Of a DNA stretch of 64,000 nucleotides, positions 7,644-17,166 are shown piece after piece. Every line of letters starts with the position of its first letter. Within the stretch, counting starts at the first letter, position 1. Position numbers and translations under genes: made by a program. The stretch covers positions 1 through 64,000 of the forward strand of contig NZ_FXYY01000014.1 of the NCBI RefSeq assembly GCF_900169165.1. Reading direction: 5' to 3'. The DNA is from Brevibacterium linens ATCC 9172 (GTDB lineage Bacteria; Actinomycetota; Actinomycetes; Actinomycetales; Brevibacteriaceae). The notes under the pieces were generated by a model, which did not search any database, had not been told where the DNA came from, and saw nothing but the letters and a program-made list of their open reading frames with translations.

Positions 7644-9292
7644 CGGAGACCACGACCGAAGTGAGGAAGCTGCGCGAGGACACCGCGTCCCTGCGCCAGC
7701 AGCTCTACACAGCGGGAAAACGCAATGAGGCACTGTCGAAGACTCTGCGCACGGCCCGTGATGAGCTCGGCCGGATCAAGGAGGAGGCCAGGCGCCTGAC
7801 TGAGCCGCCGAACAACTGGGGCACACTCATCGCGCTCGGCGAGAACGCGGTGACTGCCGATGTCATCGTCGGCGGCCGCCGGATGCGTGTGGCCGTCGCC
7901 CCCGAGATAGAGCCCGAGAGTCTGCGAGCCGGAGCCGACGTTCTGCTGTCCGAAGGTCTCGTCATCATCGGCACCGGCGACTTCCCACCCGTGGGATCGG
8001 TCGTCAACGTCCGCGAATTCGTCGATTCCCAGCGGATCCTCGTCGGAGCCCCCGGCGATGACGAACAGGTCTTCACCCTCGCCGCCGATCTCGTCGACGC
8101 AGGACTGCGCGTCGGCGACGCCGTCGTCGTCGACACCCGCACCCATTACGCCCTGCAGGTCGTCGAGAAGCCCGAGGTCTCCTCGCTGCTGCTCGAAGAG
8201 GTCCCCGACATCACCTACTCGGACATCGGCGGACTGGCAGACCAGATCGAGCAGATCAAGGATGCCGTCGAACTGCCCTTCGAACATCCCGAGCTCTACA
8301 CCGAGCACGGACTCAAACCGCCCAAGGGCATCCTGCTCTACGGGCCGCCCGGCTGCGGAAAGACGCTCATCGCGAAGGCCGTGGCGAATTCCCTGGCCGA
8401 TCGCACGGGGACGGTCCGCACGAGCAAGACCTACTTCCTCAACATCAAAGGTCCGGAGCTGCTGGACAAATACGTCGGCGAGACCGAACGCCAGCTGCGC
8501 CTGATCTTCGCCCGAGCGCGAGAGAAAGCCTCAGCCGGGTTCCCCGTCGTGGTGTTCTTCGATGAGATGGAATCACTGTTCCGCACACGCGGCACCGGCA
8601 AGTCCTCGGACGTGGAGACGACGATCGTCCCACAGCTGCTCACCGAGATCGACGGCGTCGAGCAGCTCGACAACGTCATCGTCATCGGCGCCTCGAACCG
8701 TGAGGATCTCATCGACCCCGCGATCCTGCGCCCTGGCCGACTCGATGTGAAGATCCGCATCGAACGCCCCGACGCCGAGGCGGCCCGCGACATCTTCGAG
8801 AAGTATCTGACCGCCGAGCTGCCGCTGCACTCGAGCGTGCTCGCCGGCCACGATACCCCCGCCGAGGCAGTCTCGGCACTCATCGACAGCTGCGTCGAAC
8901 GGATGTTCGCCGAGACCCCGGAGAACGAGTTCGTCGAGGTCAGCTACGCCGACGGTTCGAAGGAAGTCCTTCACTTCTCTGCGTTCGCCTCCGGGGCGAT
9001 GATCCACAACATCGTCGACCGGGCGAAGAAGGCGGCGATCAAGTCGCTGCTCGACACCGGCGAACGCGGTCTGCGCACCGGGCACTTCGAGGATGCGATC
9101 GCCGAAGAGTTCAGCGAACACGAAGACCTGCCGAACACGACGAACCCCGACGAATGGGCACGGATCTCCGGGCGAAAGGGAGAGCGCGTCACCCATCTGC
9201 GGATGATGCACCTCGACACGACGAGGGGAGCCCCGACCGTGCCGTACGAGACCGAGATCGCCGAGGTGCGGCCGAATTCCGATCTCGTCTGA
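7640..9292 (+). CDS. arc: Proteasome-associated AAA ATPase Arc/Mpa
   Basis: 550-residue hexameric AAA+ unfoldase that recognises pupylated proteins and feeds them to the 20S proteasome. An N-terminal coiled coil (about residues 5-53), which binds Pup, is followed by two OB-type domains (about 60-200) and the AAA module with Walker A GPPGCGKT (235-242), Walker [10 protein letters not shown] (near 304) and the sensor/arginine segment [16 protein letters not shown]. It starts inside the trmI stop (ATGA). Odd: it ends EVRPNSDLV instead of the penultimate-Tyr QYL tail by which M. tuberculosis Mpa docks on the 20S core. The frame around the stop gives no hidden alternative tail. Confidence 0.95.
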   Translation: MTETTTEVRKLREDTASLRQQLYTAGKRNEALSKTLRTARDELGRIKEEARRLTEPPNNWGTLIALGENAVTADVIVGGRRMRVAVAPEIEPESLRAGADVLLSEGLVIIGTGDFPPVGSVVNVREFVDSQRILVGAPGDDEQVFTLAADLVDAGLRVGDAVVVDTRTHYALQVVEKPEVSSLLLEEVPDITYSDIGGLADQIEQIKDAVELPFEHPELYTEHGLKPPKGILLYGPPGCGKTLIAKAVANSLADRTGTVRTSKTYFLNIKGPELLDKYVGETERQLRLIFARAREKASAGFPVVVFFDEMESLFRTRGTGKSSDVETTIVPQLLTEIDGVEQLDNVIVIGASNREDLIDPAILRPGRLDVKIRIERPDAEAARDIFEKYLTAELPLHSSVLAGHDTPAEAVSALIDSCVERMFAETPENEFVEVSYADGSKEVLHFSAFASGAMIHNIVDRAKKAAIKSLLDTGERGLRTGHFEDAIAEEFSEHEDLPNTTNPDEWARISGRKGERVTHLRMMHLDTTRGAPTVPYETEIAEVRPNSDLV

Positions 9293-9309
9293 ATCGGGTA
9301 GAGCAGCGC

Positions 9310-9714
9310 TCAGCGGCCGCGTCTGCGGCGGCCGGAACCGCCGGAGACGGCCGTGGCGATGAGACGCCAGCCGACCAGGGTGATGAGATTGAGCGAGGTC
9401 GCGACGATCATGAAGCTCACCGGCACCGAACCCGGATCGCCGCCGGCACCGGTGATTCCGCGCAGAACGAGTCCGACGAGGACCGTGATCGCCCAGACGC
9501 CGGTGCCCGTGGCCAGCGGAGCGATCGGTCGATCCCAGACGGCCGTGAGCAGCCAGGCGATGACGAGGGCTGCCACGAACGGCCACGCTGTGGTCATCAG
9601 CCCCTGCGGATCGAAATTGTGAGAATGTGTGTAATGACCGACGATCGTGAACAGAACCACGAGAACGAGGTCGACGATCAGGGCGATGGGGAGATGAGAT
9701 TTCTTCGTTGCCAC
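9310..9714 (-). CDS. DUF3054 family membrane protein
   Basis: 134 residues with four hydrophobic segments (about 8-28, 42-60, 68-88, 98-120) and a basic tail SGRRRRGR. It matches the DUF3054 family of actinobacterial and haloarchaeal integral membrane proteins with no known function. The start is a GTG with a TAGACT box 7 nt upstream (9722-9727 on the complement). The same bases form TCTAGA beside the dop leader, so dop and this gene diverge from about 30 bp. Confidence 0.85.
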   Translation of the reverse strand: MATKKSHLPIALIVDLVLVVLFTIVGHYTHSHNFDPQGLMTTAWPFVAALVIAWLLTAVWDRPIAPLATGTGVWAITVLVGLVLRGITGAGGDPGSVPVSFMIVATSLNLITLVGWRLIATAVSGGSGRRRRGR

Positions 9715-9721
9715 GTCCCCG

Positions 9722-9727
9722 AGTCTA
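9722..9727 (-). promoter_or_regulatory. Leaderless-type -10 box (TAGACT) for DUF3054 gene
   Basis: On the complement TAGACT is followed by 7 nt and GTG at 9714. The + strand reads TAGACC at 9726-9731, a weaker box that could serve dop. Confidence 0.45.
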
Positions 9728-9746
9728 GACCGTGGAGGAGAAGCAG

Positions 9747-11276
9747 ATGCTCAGAGTCGGACGCGTCATGGGAGCCGAGACGGAGTTCGGCCTCAGCCAG
9801 CCGGGCAACCCGCGGGCGAACCCGATGCGGGACTCGGCTCGTGTCGTCGACGCCTATGCCGGGCCGCGCGGACTGAAGTCGTCCCAGAACTTCTGGGACT
9901 TCGCCACCGAGTCTCCGCTGGCCGACGCTCGCGGCTTCTTCATGAACATCGCCGATGCGGACGTCTCGCAGCTGACCCATCTCCCGCAGGACGATGTCGA
10001 AGCCCAGTACCTGGCCAACGTCGTCACGGAGAACGGCGCCCGCTACTACGTCGACCACGCTCATCCCGAATACTCCTCCCCGGAAGTGCTCACCCCACGC
10101 GATATCGTCACCTTCGACCGGGCCGGCGACCTCGTCGCCCTCGAGTCGGTGCGGACCCTGGAGAAGAGCGCGGAACCGGTCAATCTGTACAAGAACAACA
10201 CTGATTCCAAGGGAGCCTCCTACGGCACCCATGAGAACTACCTCGTCGACCGGTCCACCGACTTCGACGACCTCGTGGCCGGCCTCGTCCCCTTCTTCGT
10301 CACCCGGCAGATCCTGTGCGGATCGGGACGGGTCGGCATCGGCCGCGAGGGCGAGGGCAAGGGGTTTCAGATCTCATCCCGTGCGGACTTCTTCGAAGCC
10401 GAGGTGGGACTCGAGACGACCCTGCGGCGTCCGATCGTCAACACTCGTGACGAACCGCACGCCGATCCCGCGAAGTACCGTCGGCTGCACGTCATCATCG
10501 GCGACGCCACGTTGGCGGAGCCCGCCACGTTCGTCCGCTTCGGCTCGACCTCCCTCGTCCTCGGCCTCATCGAGGCGGGGCTGGCACCGCGGATCGAACT
10601 CGCCGATGCCCTGCAGTCGCTGTGGGACGTCAGCCACGACCTCAGCCTGACCACCCCGCTGCCGCTGACCGACGGGACGACGGCAACGGCGCTCGAGATC
10701 CAAGAGGCCTTCTACTCAGCCTGCCTCGAACACGCAGACCCCGACGATGCCGAGACGAGTCAGGTGCTCGCCGAGTGGCGCCGGTTCCTCGACGGACTCT
10801 CGACCGACCCGAAGACTCTCGCCGACTCCATCGACTGGGTCGCCAAGTGGGTGCTGCTCGAGAGCTACCGAACACGGGAGGACATCGACTGGGACCATCC
10901 GAAGCTGGCCCTCATCGACGTCCAGTACCACGATGTGCGCCCGGAGAAGGGGCTCTTCCACAAGCTCGAACGTGCCGGGCGCATCCGCCGGATGACCACC
11001 GACGCCGAGGTCGAAGCCGCCGTGGTCAACGCTCCCGACGGGACCCGGGCGTTCCTGCGCTCCGTGGCGGTCAGCCGCCTCGGGGAGGATCTCGTGGCCG
11101 CGAGCTGGGATTCGCTCGTGGTCAACGCGGAATCCTTCGGGGTAGTGCGTCTGCCCATGCACGAACCCCTCAAGGGCACCCGGGAGCTGCTCGCCGATCG
11201 GGTGGAGGGAATCGCGACCGCCGAGGGCCTGCTGAAGGCACTCGGAGTGGATAGACTGAATTCGAAGAACTTCTGA
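9747..11276 (+). CDS. dop: Pup deamidase/depupylase Dop
   Basis: 509-residue glutamine-synthetase-fold enzyme that deamidates the C-terminal Gln of Pup to Glu and removes Pup from substrates. VGRVMGAETEFGL holds the metal-binding ExE at the N-terminus, followed by YYVDHAHPEYSSPE, LYKNNTDSKGASYGTHENYL (ATP/Mg segment) and RRPIVNTRDEPHADPAKYRRLHV. All are shared with PafA downstream, but the longer N-terminal loop (residues 15-45) and the SRADFFE region are Dop-type. ATG 9747 is 6 nt after GGAGGAG, so the in-frame GTG at 9732 is less likely. pup follows 11 nt after the stop. It is needed here because Pup ends in Gln. Confidence 0.95.
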   Translation: MLRVGRVMGAETEFGLSQPGNPRANPMRDSARVVDAYAGPRGLKSSQNFWDFATESPLADARGFFMNIADADVSQLTHLPQDDVEAQYLANVVTENGARYYVDHAHPEYSSPEVLTPRDIVTFDRAGDLVALESVRTLEKSAEPVNLYKNNTDSKGASYGTHENYLVDRSTDFDDLVAGLVPFFVTRQILCGSGRVGIGREGEGKGFQISSRADFFEAEVGLETTLRRPIVNTRDEPHADPAKYRRLHVIIGDATLAEPATFVRFGSTSLVLGLIEAGLAPRIELADALQSLWDVSHDLSLTTPLPLTDGTTATALEIQEAFYSACLEHADPDDAETSQVLAEWRRFLDGLSTDPKTLADSIDWVAKWVLLESYRTREDIDWDHPKLALIDVQYHDVRPEKGLFHKLERAGRIRRMTTDAEVEAAVVNAPDGTRAFLRSVAVSRLGEDLVAASWDSLVVNAESFGVVRLPMHEPLKGTRELLADRVEGIATAEGLLKALGVDRLNSKNF

Positions 11277-11287
11277 AGGAGTGTGAG

Positions 11288-11479
11288 ATGAGCTCGCAGG
11301 AACAGGTCCAGAGAGACAAATCGTCCGGTGGGGGAGATGCCCCCGTCGATCCGCCGGAGGCCGTGCAAGGACAGATCAACACTCAGAACGTCGATTCCAT
11401 CCTCGACGAGATCGACGGTGTGCTCGAGTCGAACGCGGAGGAGTTCGTCAAGAACTTCGTGCAGAAGGGCGGCCAATGA
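11288..11479 (+). CDS. pup: Prokaryotic ubiquitin-like protein Pup
   Basis: 63-residue intrinsically disordered tag protein. The C-terminal half [20 protein letters not shown] forms the helix bound by the Arc coiled coil, and the protein ends KNFVQKGGQ. The terminal GGQ means Dop must deamidate it before PafA can ligate it to lysines. A good site (GAAGGAG) precedes the ATG. It lies between dop (11 nt) and prcB (1 nt), the usual actinobacterial order. Confidence 0.97.
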   Translation: MSSQEQVQRDKSSGGGDAPVDPPEAVQGQINTQNVDSILDEIDGVLESNAEEFVKNFVQKGGQ

Positions 11480-11480
11480 G

Positions 11481-12278
11481 ATGGCAGGATTCCCTCCTGC
11501 ATTCTTGAGTTCGACGAGCAACTCGTTCGTCGAACTCGCCCGCTCCCTGGCGCCCGAAGCGCTGCCGCATCCCGGAACCCGAGATCTGGCCGACCAGTCC
11601 CCGGAGGGCACGACGATCATCTGCTTCCGCACCGCCGGCGGAATCCTCATGGCCGGTGACCGGAGGGCGACGATCGGCAACCTCATCGCCTCGCATTCGA
11701 TGGAGAAGGTCAAAGCCGCCGATGACTACTCCGTCATCGGCATCGCCGGCACTGCCGCTGTCGCCCTCGACCTCATCCGGCTTTTCCAACTCGAACTCGA
11801 ACACTACGAGAAGATCGAAGGCGCCCGCCTGTCGCTCAACGGCAAAGCCAACCGACTCGCGGCGATGCTGCGCGGAAACCTCGGCCTGGCGATGCAGGGA
11901 CTGACCGTCGTCCCGCTGTTCGCCGGAGTCGACGAATCGCGACCCCAGGGCCAGATCTTCAGCTTCGACGTCACCGGCGGAAAGTACGAAGAGCACCGGT
12001 TCCATTCCATCGGCTCCGGTTCCGGCTTCGCCCGCGGGGCACTGAAGAAGCTGTGGCGGGCCGATCTCGACCAGGAGCAGGCGATCTCCGTGGCCGTCGA
12101 AGCTCTCTTCGACGCCTCCGACGACGATTCGGCGACGGGCGGACCGGACTTCGTCCGCCAGATCGCCCCGACGATCGTCACCGTCGACCTCGAGAACGGG
12201 GTCACCGAGGTCGATTCGGCCACCGTCTTGGACACCGCCACCGAGGTCGTCGCCCGCCGCACGGCCACCGCTCGGTGA
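11481..12278 (+). CDS. prcB: 20S proteasome beta subunit
   Basis: 265-residue precursor of the catalytic beta subunit. A 43-residue propeptide ends at SPEG, and autocleavage there would expose the nucleophile Thr44 (mature N-terminus TTIICF). [20 protein letters not shown] carries the conserved Asp and Lys of the active site, and [12 protein letters not shown] and [16 protein letters not shown] (the SGSG segment) follow. The ATG comes 1 nt after the pup stop, implying coupling. prcA follows after 34 nt with its own site. Together with Arc this completes the degradative core. Confidence 0.96.
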   Translation: MAGFPPAFLSSTSNSFVELARSLAPEALPHPGTRDLADQSPEGTTIICFRTAGGILMAGDRRATIGNLIASHSMEKVKAADDYSVIGIAGTAAVALDLIRLFQLELEHYEKIEGARLSLNGKANRLAAMLRGNLGLAMQGLTVVPLFAGVDESRPQGQIFSFDVTGGKYEEHRFHSIGSGSGFARGALKKLWRADLDQEQAISVAVEALFDASDDDSATGGPDFVRQIAPTIVTVDLENGVTEVDSATVLDTATEVVARRTATAR

Positions 12279-12312
12279 TGAGTGCGGCACAGCCACCGCG
12301 AAAGGATCGTCG

Positions 12313-13002
12313 ATGAGTCAGGCACCGTTCTACGTCTCGCCCGAACAGCTGATGAAGGATCGGGCGGACTTCGCCCGCAAGGGCATCGCCCGCGGCCGCT
12401 CCGTGGTCGTCATGCGCTTCGACGCCGGAATCCTGCTGCTGGCGGAGAACCCGTCACCGACGCTGCACAAGATCGCTGAGATCTACGACCGGATCGGCTT
12501 CGCCGCCGTCGGCAAGTACAACGAATTCGAGACCCTCCGTCAGGCCGGAGTCCGCTATGCCGATCTGCGCGGATACTCCTATGACCGCACCGACGTCACC
12601 GCTCGTGGACTGAGCAACGCGTACGCGCAGACGCTGGCAGGAGTCTTCACGACCGAGTCGAAGCCCTTCGAGGTCGAACTGGTCGTCGCCGAACTCGGAC
12701 TCACCCCCGAGACCGACCAGCTCTACAGGCTCAGCTACGACGGCTCCGTCATCGACGAGACCGAACATGTGGCCATCGGCGGTCAGGCCGATGCGATCAC
12801 GGCATCTCTGGCAGGGGTGCGCAGCTCGCAGATGAGTCTGTGCGAGGTGTTCAACCACGGTGCCGCCGCTTTGGCCGCCGCAACCCAGGCGAGCCTGGCC
12901 ACCGACGCACTCGAGGCCGCCGTCCTCGATCGCACGACGTCGAAGCAGCGGACGTTCCGCCGCCTCGACGATGCGGCGATGAGCGAACTGCGGGAGGACT
13001 GA
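12313..13002 (+). CDS. prcA: 20S proteasome alpha subunit
   Basis: 229-residue alpha subunit that forms the outer gate rings of the 20S core. MSQAPFYVSPEQLMKDRADFARKG... is the N-terminal gating segment and helix H0, and the conserved GIARGRSVVV, KIAEIYDRIGFAAVGKYNEF and YAQTLAGVFT segments follow. It has no N-terminal Thr nucleophile, as expected. A GAAAGGA site precedes the ATG. pafA begins at the base after the stop. In the best-studied system the ATPase docks with its C-terminal tyrosine in pockets between these subunits; the partner Arc here lacks that tyrosine. Confidence 0.96.
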   Translation: MSQAPFYVSPEQLMKDRADFARKGIARGRSVVVMRFDAGILLLAENPSPTLHKIAEIYDRIGFAAVGKYNEFETLRQAGVRYADLRGYSYDRTDVTARGLSNAYAQTLAGVFTTESKPFEVELVVAELGLTPETDQLYRLSYDGSVIDETEHVAIGGQADAITASLAGVRSSQMSLCEVFNHGAAALAAATQASLATDALEAAVLDRTTSKQRTFRRLDDAAMSELRED

Positions 13003-14406
13003 ATGGCACGCATCTACGGGCTCGAAACCGAATACGGACTCGCCCACACCGCCGATCCCGAGGGGCGGCGCATCGGCCCTGAGGAGATCGCCCGCTACCT
13101 CTTCCGCCCCGTCGTCGAATGGGGTCGGTCGTCGAACGTGTTCCTGCCCAACGGGTCGCGCCTCTACCTCGACGTCGGCTCCCACCCGGAGTACGCGACG
13201 GCCGAGTGCGATGACTTGGGCGACCTGCTCGCCCAGGATCGGGCCGGCGAAGGTCTGATGATCGACCTGCTGGACAAGGCGCAGGCCGCCCTCGACGCCG
13301 ACGGCATCGGCGGACGTGTGCACATGGTCAAGAACAACACGGATGCGGCAGGGAACTCCTACGGCTCGCACGAGAACTTCCTCATCCGCCGCACCCTCGA
13401 CTTCAACCGTCTGACCACGGTGCTGCTGCCCTTCCTCGTCACCCGGCAGCTGCTCGTCGGTGCCGGAGCCGTGATCCCGCGCCGTTCGGCCTTCACCCCC
13501 GATGAGGAAGCCGACCGGTCGGAGATGATGTTCGGTCTCTCCGCCCGATCCGATGTCATGTGGGAGGGACTGTCGTCGGCGACGACGCGGTCGCGTCCGA
13601 TCATCAACGCCCGCGACGAACCGCACGCCGATGCGGAGAAGTACCGGCGGCTGCACGTCATCGTCGGTGATTCCTCGATGTCGACAGCCACCTCGGCGCT
13701 CAAGATCGGTTCCGCCGTTCTTATGCTCGACCTCATCGAACAGGGGGCGCGGATCCCGGAAAACGGGCTGCGCCACCCGGTGCGCGATATCCGCCTCGTC
13801 GCCCGCGATCTCACGGGACGGGTCGTGCTCGAACGCACGGACGGAACCACGACGACGCCGCTGGGACTGCTCGCCGACTACCGGGACCGGGCACAGCGGA
13901 TCGTGGAATCCGGGGAGCACAGCCTCGGCGACGACGAACTCGCCCACTACATCATCGACCTGTGGACGCGGATGCTCACCGCCGTCGAATCGCAGGACTT
14001 CTCGACCGTGGACACGGAGATCGACTGGGTGATGAAACGCACCCTCATCGAACGGTCCATGCAGCGCGGAATCACCGATATCACCGATGCACGCATCCAT
14101 CGCCTCGACATCGCCTTCCACGACATCACACCCGCAACGGGACTGTTTCCCAAGCTCGAAGCCGCCGGAATGGCGAAGATCCTCGTCCCCGCCGAGGCGG
14201 CCGAACGGGCGAAGGACACACCGCCTGCGAGCACACGGGCGGCGATCCGCGGTGAATTCGTCCGCGCGGCCCATGCCGCCCGACGCGACTACACCGTCGA
14301 CTGGGTGCACCTGCGTCTCAACGACGAATCCGGTCGAGCAGTCGCACTCAAGGACCCGTTCGCCACGACGCACCCGCAGGCGGAAACACTCATCGCAGGC
14401 CTGTAA
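13003..14406 (+). CDS. pafA: Pup--protein ligase PafA
   Basis: 467-residue ATP-dependent ligase that forms an isopeptide bond between deamidated Pup and substrate lysines. It is a paralogue of Dop with the same carboxylate-amine ligase core: YGLETEYGLA (metal ExE), YLDVGSHPEYATAEC (catalytic Asp region), HMVKNNTDAAGNSYGSHENFL and RPIINARDEPHADAEKYRRLHV. It lacks the Dop-specific N-terminal loop, which assigns the two copies. ATG directly follows the prcA TGA. The pup-prcB-prcA-pafA run has no visible terminator, so it is likely one transcript. Confidence 0.96.
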   Translation: MARIYGLETEYGLAHTADPEGRRIGPEEIARYLFRPVVEWGRSSNVFLPNGSRLYLDVGSHPEYATAECDDLGDLLAQDRAGEGLMIDLLDKAQAALDADGIGGRVHMVKNNTDAAGNSYGSHENFLIRRTLDFNRLTTVLLPFLVTRQLLVGAGAVIPRRSAFTPDEEADRSEMMFGLSARSDVMWEGLSSATTRSRPIINARDEPHADAEKYRRLHVIVGDSSMSTATSALKIGSAVLMLDLIEQGARIPENGLRHPVRDIRLVARDLTGRVVLERTDGTTTTPLGLLADYRDRAQRIVESGEHSLGDDELAHYIIDLWTRMLTAVESQDFSTVDTEIDWVMKRTLIERSMQRGITDITDARIHRLDIAFHDITPATGLFPKLEAAGMAKILVPAEAAERAKDTPPASTRAAIRGEFVRAAHAARRDYTVDWVHLRLNDESGRAVALKDPFATTHPQAETLIAGL

Positions 14407-14470
14407 GATCGCCCTGTGATCCGGTCTGGCCCCTATCCGGGCACGGCCTCGGCGTGACGAAAGGAAACCA

Positions 14471-15427
14471 GTGCGCACCAAAGTGCTCAGCGCCATCGCG
14501 GCGGGCCTGTTGCTGCTCTCGGCCTGCGGGCAGGGTGATGAGTCCGAGGACTCGACCACACCTCCGCCGTCGGTGGCCGCTCAGGATGCGAAGTCGACCA
14601 GCCTCGACGACATCACCGTCGACGGCAAGATCGGGAAGAAGCCCGAGGTCAGCTTTGAGGCACCGCTGGTCATGGACAAGACCGAGAAGAAGGTGCTCGA
14701 ACAGGGCACCGGCGACAAGATCGCCGACGGCGAACAGGTCACGGCACAGATGACGCTGGTCTCCGGCACGACCGGCAAAACCGTCGAATCCAGCTACGAC
14801 TCGGACGCCGCGGCAGGTTTCCCCATGGACAAGTCGCAGATCTCCGAAGACCTCTACAACGCACTCATCGACGTTAAGGTCGGATCACGCGTGATGATGT
14901 CGCTCAACGGCAGTGCCCAGCAGGGCGAAGCCTCCCAGACGCTCGTCTACGTCATCGACATCGAGGACGCGAAGAAGCCGTTGACCCGCGCCGAGGGTGA
15001 GAAGGCCGATCAGTCGGACAACCCCGTGACCGTGAAGTGGGGCGACGACGGTGCCCCGTCGATCTCGAAGCCGAAAGGCAAGAAACCGACCGAGCTTGAG
15101 ACCTACACGACGATCGAAGGCGACGGCGACGAGGTCAAGAAGGGTCAGAGCGTCGCCGTGAAGTACTCCGGCTGGCTCTGGGACGACACCTCGAAGACCT
15201 TCGACTCGAACTGGAAGAAGGACGGACAGCCCTTCGTCGTCGCCCCGGTCGGCGAGGCTCAGGTCATCGACGGCTGGAACGAGGGACTCGTCGGTCAGAA
15301 GGTCGGCGACCAGGTCGTCCTCGTCGTCCCGCCGGACAAGGGCTACGGCGAACAGGGCAGCGAACCGTCCATCCCGGGGGATGCGACCCTGATCTTCGTC
15401 GTCGACATCCTCTCGGCCCAGGGCTGA
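14471..15427 (+). CDS. FKBP-type peptidyl-prolyl isomerase, lipoprotein
   Basis: 318-residue exported folding helper. A short signal peptide ends in the lipobox LLLLSAC (Cys19 or so), which predicts lipid anchoring outside the cell membrane. Two FKBP-like units follow. The first (about 75-170) is degenerate, with VLEQGTGDKIADGEQV, while the second (about 215-318) has intact elements VAVKYSGWLWDD, VIDGWNEGLVGQKVGDQVVL, GYGEQG and DATLIFVVDIL. A charged linker separates them. The GTG start at 14471 is 5 nt after GAAAGGA. The second FKBP gene follows after 44 nt, and the pair sits between pafA and DUF3866 as in other actinobacteria. Confidence 0.9.
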   Translation: MRTKVLSAIAAGLLLLSACGQGDESEDSTTPPPSVAAQDAKSTSLDDITVDGKIGKKPEVSFEAPLVMDKTEKKVLEQGTGDKIADGEQVTAQMTLVSGTTGKTVESSYDSDAAAGFPMDKSQISEDLYNALIDVKVGSRVMMSLNGSAQQGEASQTLVYVIDIEDAKKPLTRAEGEKADQSDNPVTVKWGDDGAPSISKPKGKKPTELETYTTIEGDGDEVKKGQSVAVKYSGWLWDDTSKTFDSNWKKDGQPFVVAPVGEAQVIDGWNEGLVGQKVGDQVVLVVPPDKGYGEQGSEPSIPGDATLIFVVDILSAQG

Positions 15428-15471
15428 GACCCGATCCGATCACTCAACAGAACCGACACCAGGAGGAACAC

Positions 15472-15846
15472 ATGAGCAAGCAGAAGCCCGAAGTCGACTT
15501 CCCCGGCGGAGACGCCCCGACCGAGCTCATCATCACCGATGATGTCATCGGCACCGGCGCCGAGGCGGGACCCGGCGACACCGTGAGCGTGCACTACGTC
15601 GGAGTGGCCCATTCCACGGGCGAGGAGTTCGACGCCTCGTACAACCGCGGCACCCCGCTGGAGTTCCGTCTCGGCTCCGGAATGGTCATCTCCGGCTGGG
15701 ACCAGGGCATCCAGGGTATGAAGGTCGGTGGACGCCGCACCCTGCAGATCCCGCCGCACCTGGCGTACGGCGATCAGGGCGCCGGCGGAGTCATCCAGCC
15801 CGGAGAGTCGCTCATCTTCGTCTGCGACCTCGAGAACGTGCGCTGA
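15472..15846 (+). CDS. FKBP-type peptidyl-prolyl cis-trans isomerase, cytoplasmic
   Basis: 124-residue single-domain FKBP with no signal peptide. The isomerase pocket is fully represented: VSVHYVGVAHSTGEEFDASYNRGTP, LGSGMVISGWDQGIQGMKVGGRR, IPPHLAYGDQGAGGVI and SLIFVCDLENV. The family catalyses proline isomerisation during folding. A strong AGGAGGAA site precedes ATG 15472. A GC-rich hairpin at 15890-15919 probably ends transcription of the FKBP pair. Confidence 0.94.
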   Translation: MSKQKPEVDFPGGDAPTELIITDDVIGTGAEAGPGDTVSVHYVGVAHSTGEEFDASYNRGTPLEFRLGSGMVISGWDQGIQGMKVGGRRTLQIPPHLAYGDQGAGGVIQPGESLIFVCDLENVR

Positions 15847-15889
15847 GCATCAGCACGATGATCAGCACGCGCTGATCCTGCCAGACGAC

Positions 15890-15919
15890 TGTGGCCGGGT
15901 TCTTCGGACCCCGGCCACA
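15890..15919 (+). terminator. Hairpin terminator after the FKBP genes
   Basis: TGTGGCCGGG (15890-15899) and CCCGGCCACA (15910-15919) are perfect 10-bp arms around a 10-nt loop, 43 nt after the FKBP stop. There is no T-run, so bidirectional use with the convergent DUF3866 gene is possible. Confidence 0.6.
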
Positions 15920-15992
15920 TCTGTCTTCTCTGTCTTCGCCGACACGGAGGGGGATTCTGCGGAGATGAGGCGGTGACCTGTGTTCGACGCGG

Positions 15993-17126
15993 TCAGCGGC
16001 GGACGAGCCCGGCGGCGCAGCGTCCCGCGGCGGCCGCGGCGAGGAACGATGCCGCATCGGCCGGCAGCTTCCTGCCCATCGTCGACAGACGCACCGGTGA
16101 GGCACGCAGCGCATCCCACAGTCCCATCAGATCGACGTCGACGAGATCATGCATCTCAAGCCGGGACAGCTGCTCGGCCACCGTCGCGGTCACGACTTCG
16201 GGATCCGGGTCCATCTCGGTTCGCTCCGCCTCGGTGAGGGTGGAGAAGTCGGGCACCGGCACGGTCATCCCCGGTCGAGCGATCTCACTCAACGGCGTCA
16301 GCGAATGATGGGAGATGCCGAAATGACGGCCGCGGGCATCGGCATTCGACATCCGCAGCAGGCCGACAGGACGCCCGTCGAGCAGGGCTGCGGCGTTGAG
16401 GTGCTCTCCGGTGACCAGACCCGAATAGCCGTACTTCGTGCCGGTGCCGAGGTTCCCGGGTCCCTGCGCGACGATGGCGATGTCGGCGTCCATCACATGC
16501 TTGGCCGCGAGCAGTCCCGTATGGACCGTCACCGCTTCGAGGTCTCCGCCCCAGGCCTGCCCGGTGCTGATCACGCCCTTAAGCCAGCCGGCCTCCTTGA
16601 GCCCGGCGACGGCCTGCGAGAACGGAGACGGCAGAGCCGCGCCGTCACTGAGCACATACGCCACCGACAGCGACGGGTCGACGGCGCGGATTCCGGCGAT
16701 CGCCGCGGGCAGAGCCGAATGCAGATCGGCGACGATCACGGGCATGCCGTCGAGGTGCTCCGCCTCGGCGAGGGTGGAATGATGCTGCGATTCCTGATCG
16801 TCGACGCCGAGGACCATCGTCTGCAACGGGGAATAGCGGTCCTTGACGAGATGGCCGGGACCCTCCGGAGGATCGGTCGGCAGCGCATCGGGCAGGGCGA
16901 CGATGAGCCCGAAGCCGCCGGTGCCCAGCCTCTTCGCCAGAGCCGAGACATTGACGATGACGGTGTCCTGGCTCTGCGGTTGTCCTACGGCATCGGTGTA
17001 GGCGATCGCCCGGATGGATCTCACATCGGTTCCCGGCACAGTCTCGTCCAGGTCGACGTCGAGCTCTGTGTATCCTGGCCGGGTGGAGCGAATCGCTGCG
17101 ACGATTCCTTTGCGCCAATGAATCAT
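15993..17126 (-). CDS. DUF3866 family protein
   Basis: 377-residue member of DUF3866, an actinobacterial and firmicute family without an assigned function. Glycine-rich segments such as FSQAVAGLKEAG, VISTGQAWGGDLEAVTVHTG and IVAQGPGNLGTGTKYGYSG suggest a nucleotide- or cofactor-binding alpha/beta fold, but no catalytic motif can be named. The C-terminal 60 residues are helical and end in an alanine-rich stretch. It is divergent from pafB, with a TAGTCT box 7 nt before its ATG (17134-17139). This position next to pafBC is conserved in several actinobacteria. Confidence 0.83.
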   Translation of the reverse strand: MIHWRKGIVAAIRSTRPGYTELDVDLDETVPGTDVRSIRAIAYTDAVGQPQSQDTVIVNVSALAKRLGTGGFGLIVALPDALPTDPPEGPGHLVKDRYSPLQTMVLGVDDQESQHHSTLAEAEHLDGMPVIVADLHSALPAAIAGIRAVDPSLSVAYVLSDGAALPSPFSQAVAGLKEAGWLKGVISTGQAWGGDLEAVTVHTGLLAAKHVMDADIAIVAQGPGNLGTGTKYGYSGLVTGEHLNAAALLDGRPVGLLRMSNADARGRHFGISHHSLTPLSEIARPGMTVPVPDFSTLTEAERTEMDPDPEVVTATVAEQLSRLEMHDLVDVDLMGLWDALRASPVRLSTMGRKLPADAASFLAAAAAGRCAAGLVRR

Positions 17127-17133
17127 GGTCCCA

Positions 17134-17139
17134 AGACTA
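17134..17139 (-). promoter_or_regulatory. Leaderless-type -10 box (TAGTCT) for DUF3866 gene
   Basis: On the complement TAGTCT is followed by 7 nt and the ATG at 17124-17126. Confidence 0.5.
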
Positions 17140-17154
17140 TCGCCCGGCCTAGGT

Positions 17155-17160
17155 TACGGT
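17155..17160 (+). promoter_or_regulatory. Leaderless-type -10 box (TACGGT) for pafB
   Basis: TACGGT ends 6 nt before GTG 17167, supporting that start for PafB over the upstream in-frame ATG at 17125. Confidence 0.45.
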
Positions 17161-17166
17161 GGAATC

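Noticed and set aside
12454-14559. 701-codon open frame on the minus strand opposite prcA, pafA
   Set aside because: It is a mirror of the strong plus-strand genes in GC-rich DNA; its product has shadow composition (Arg/Gly/Val-rich, no domain).
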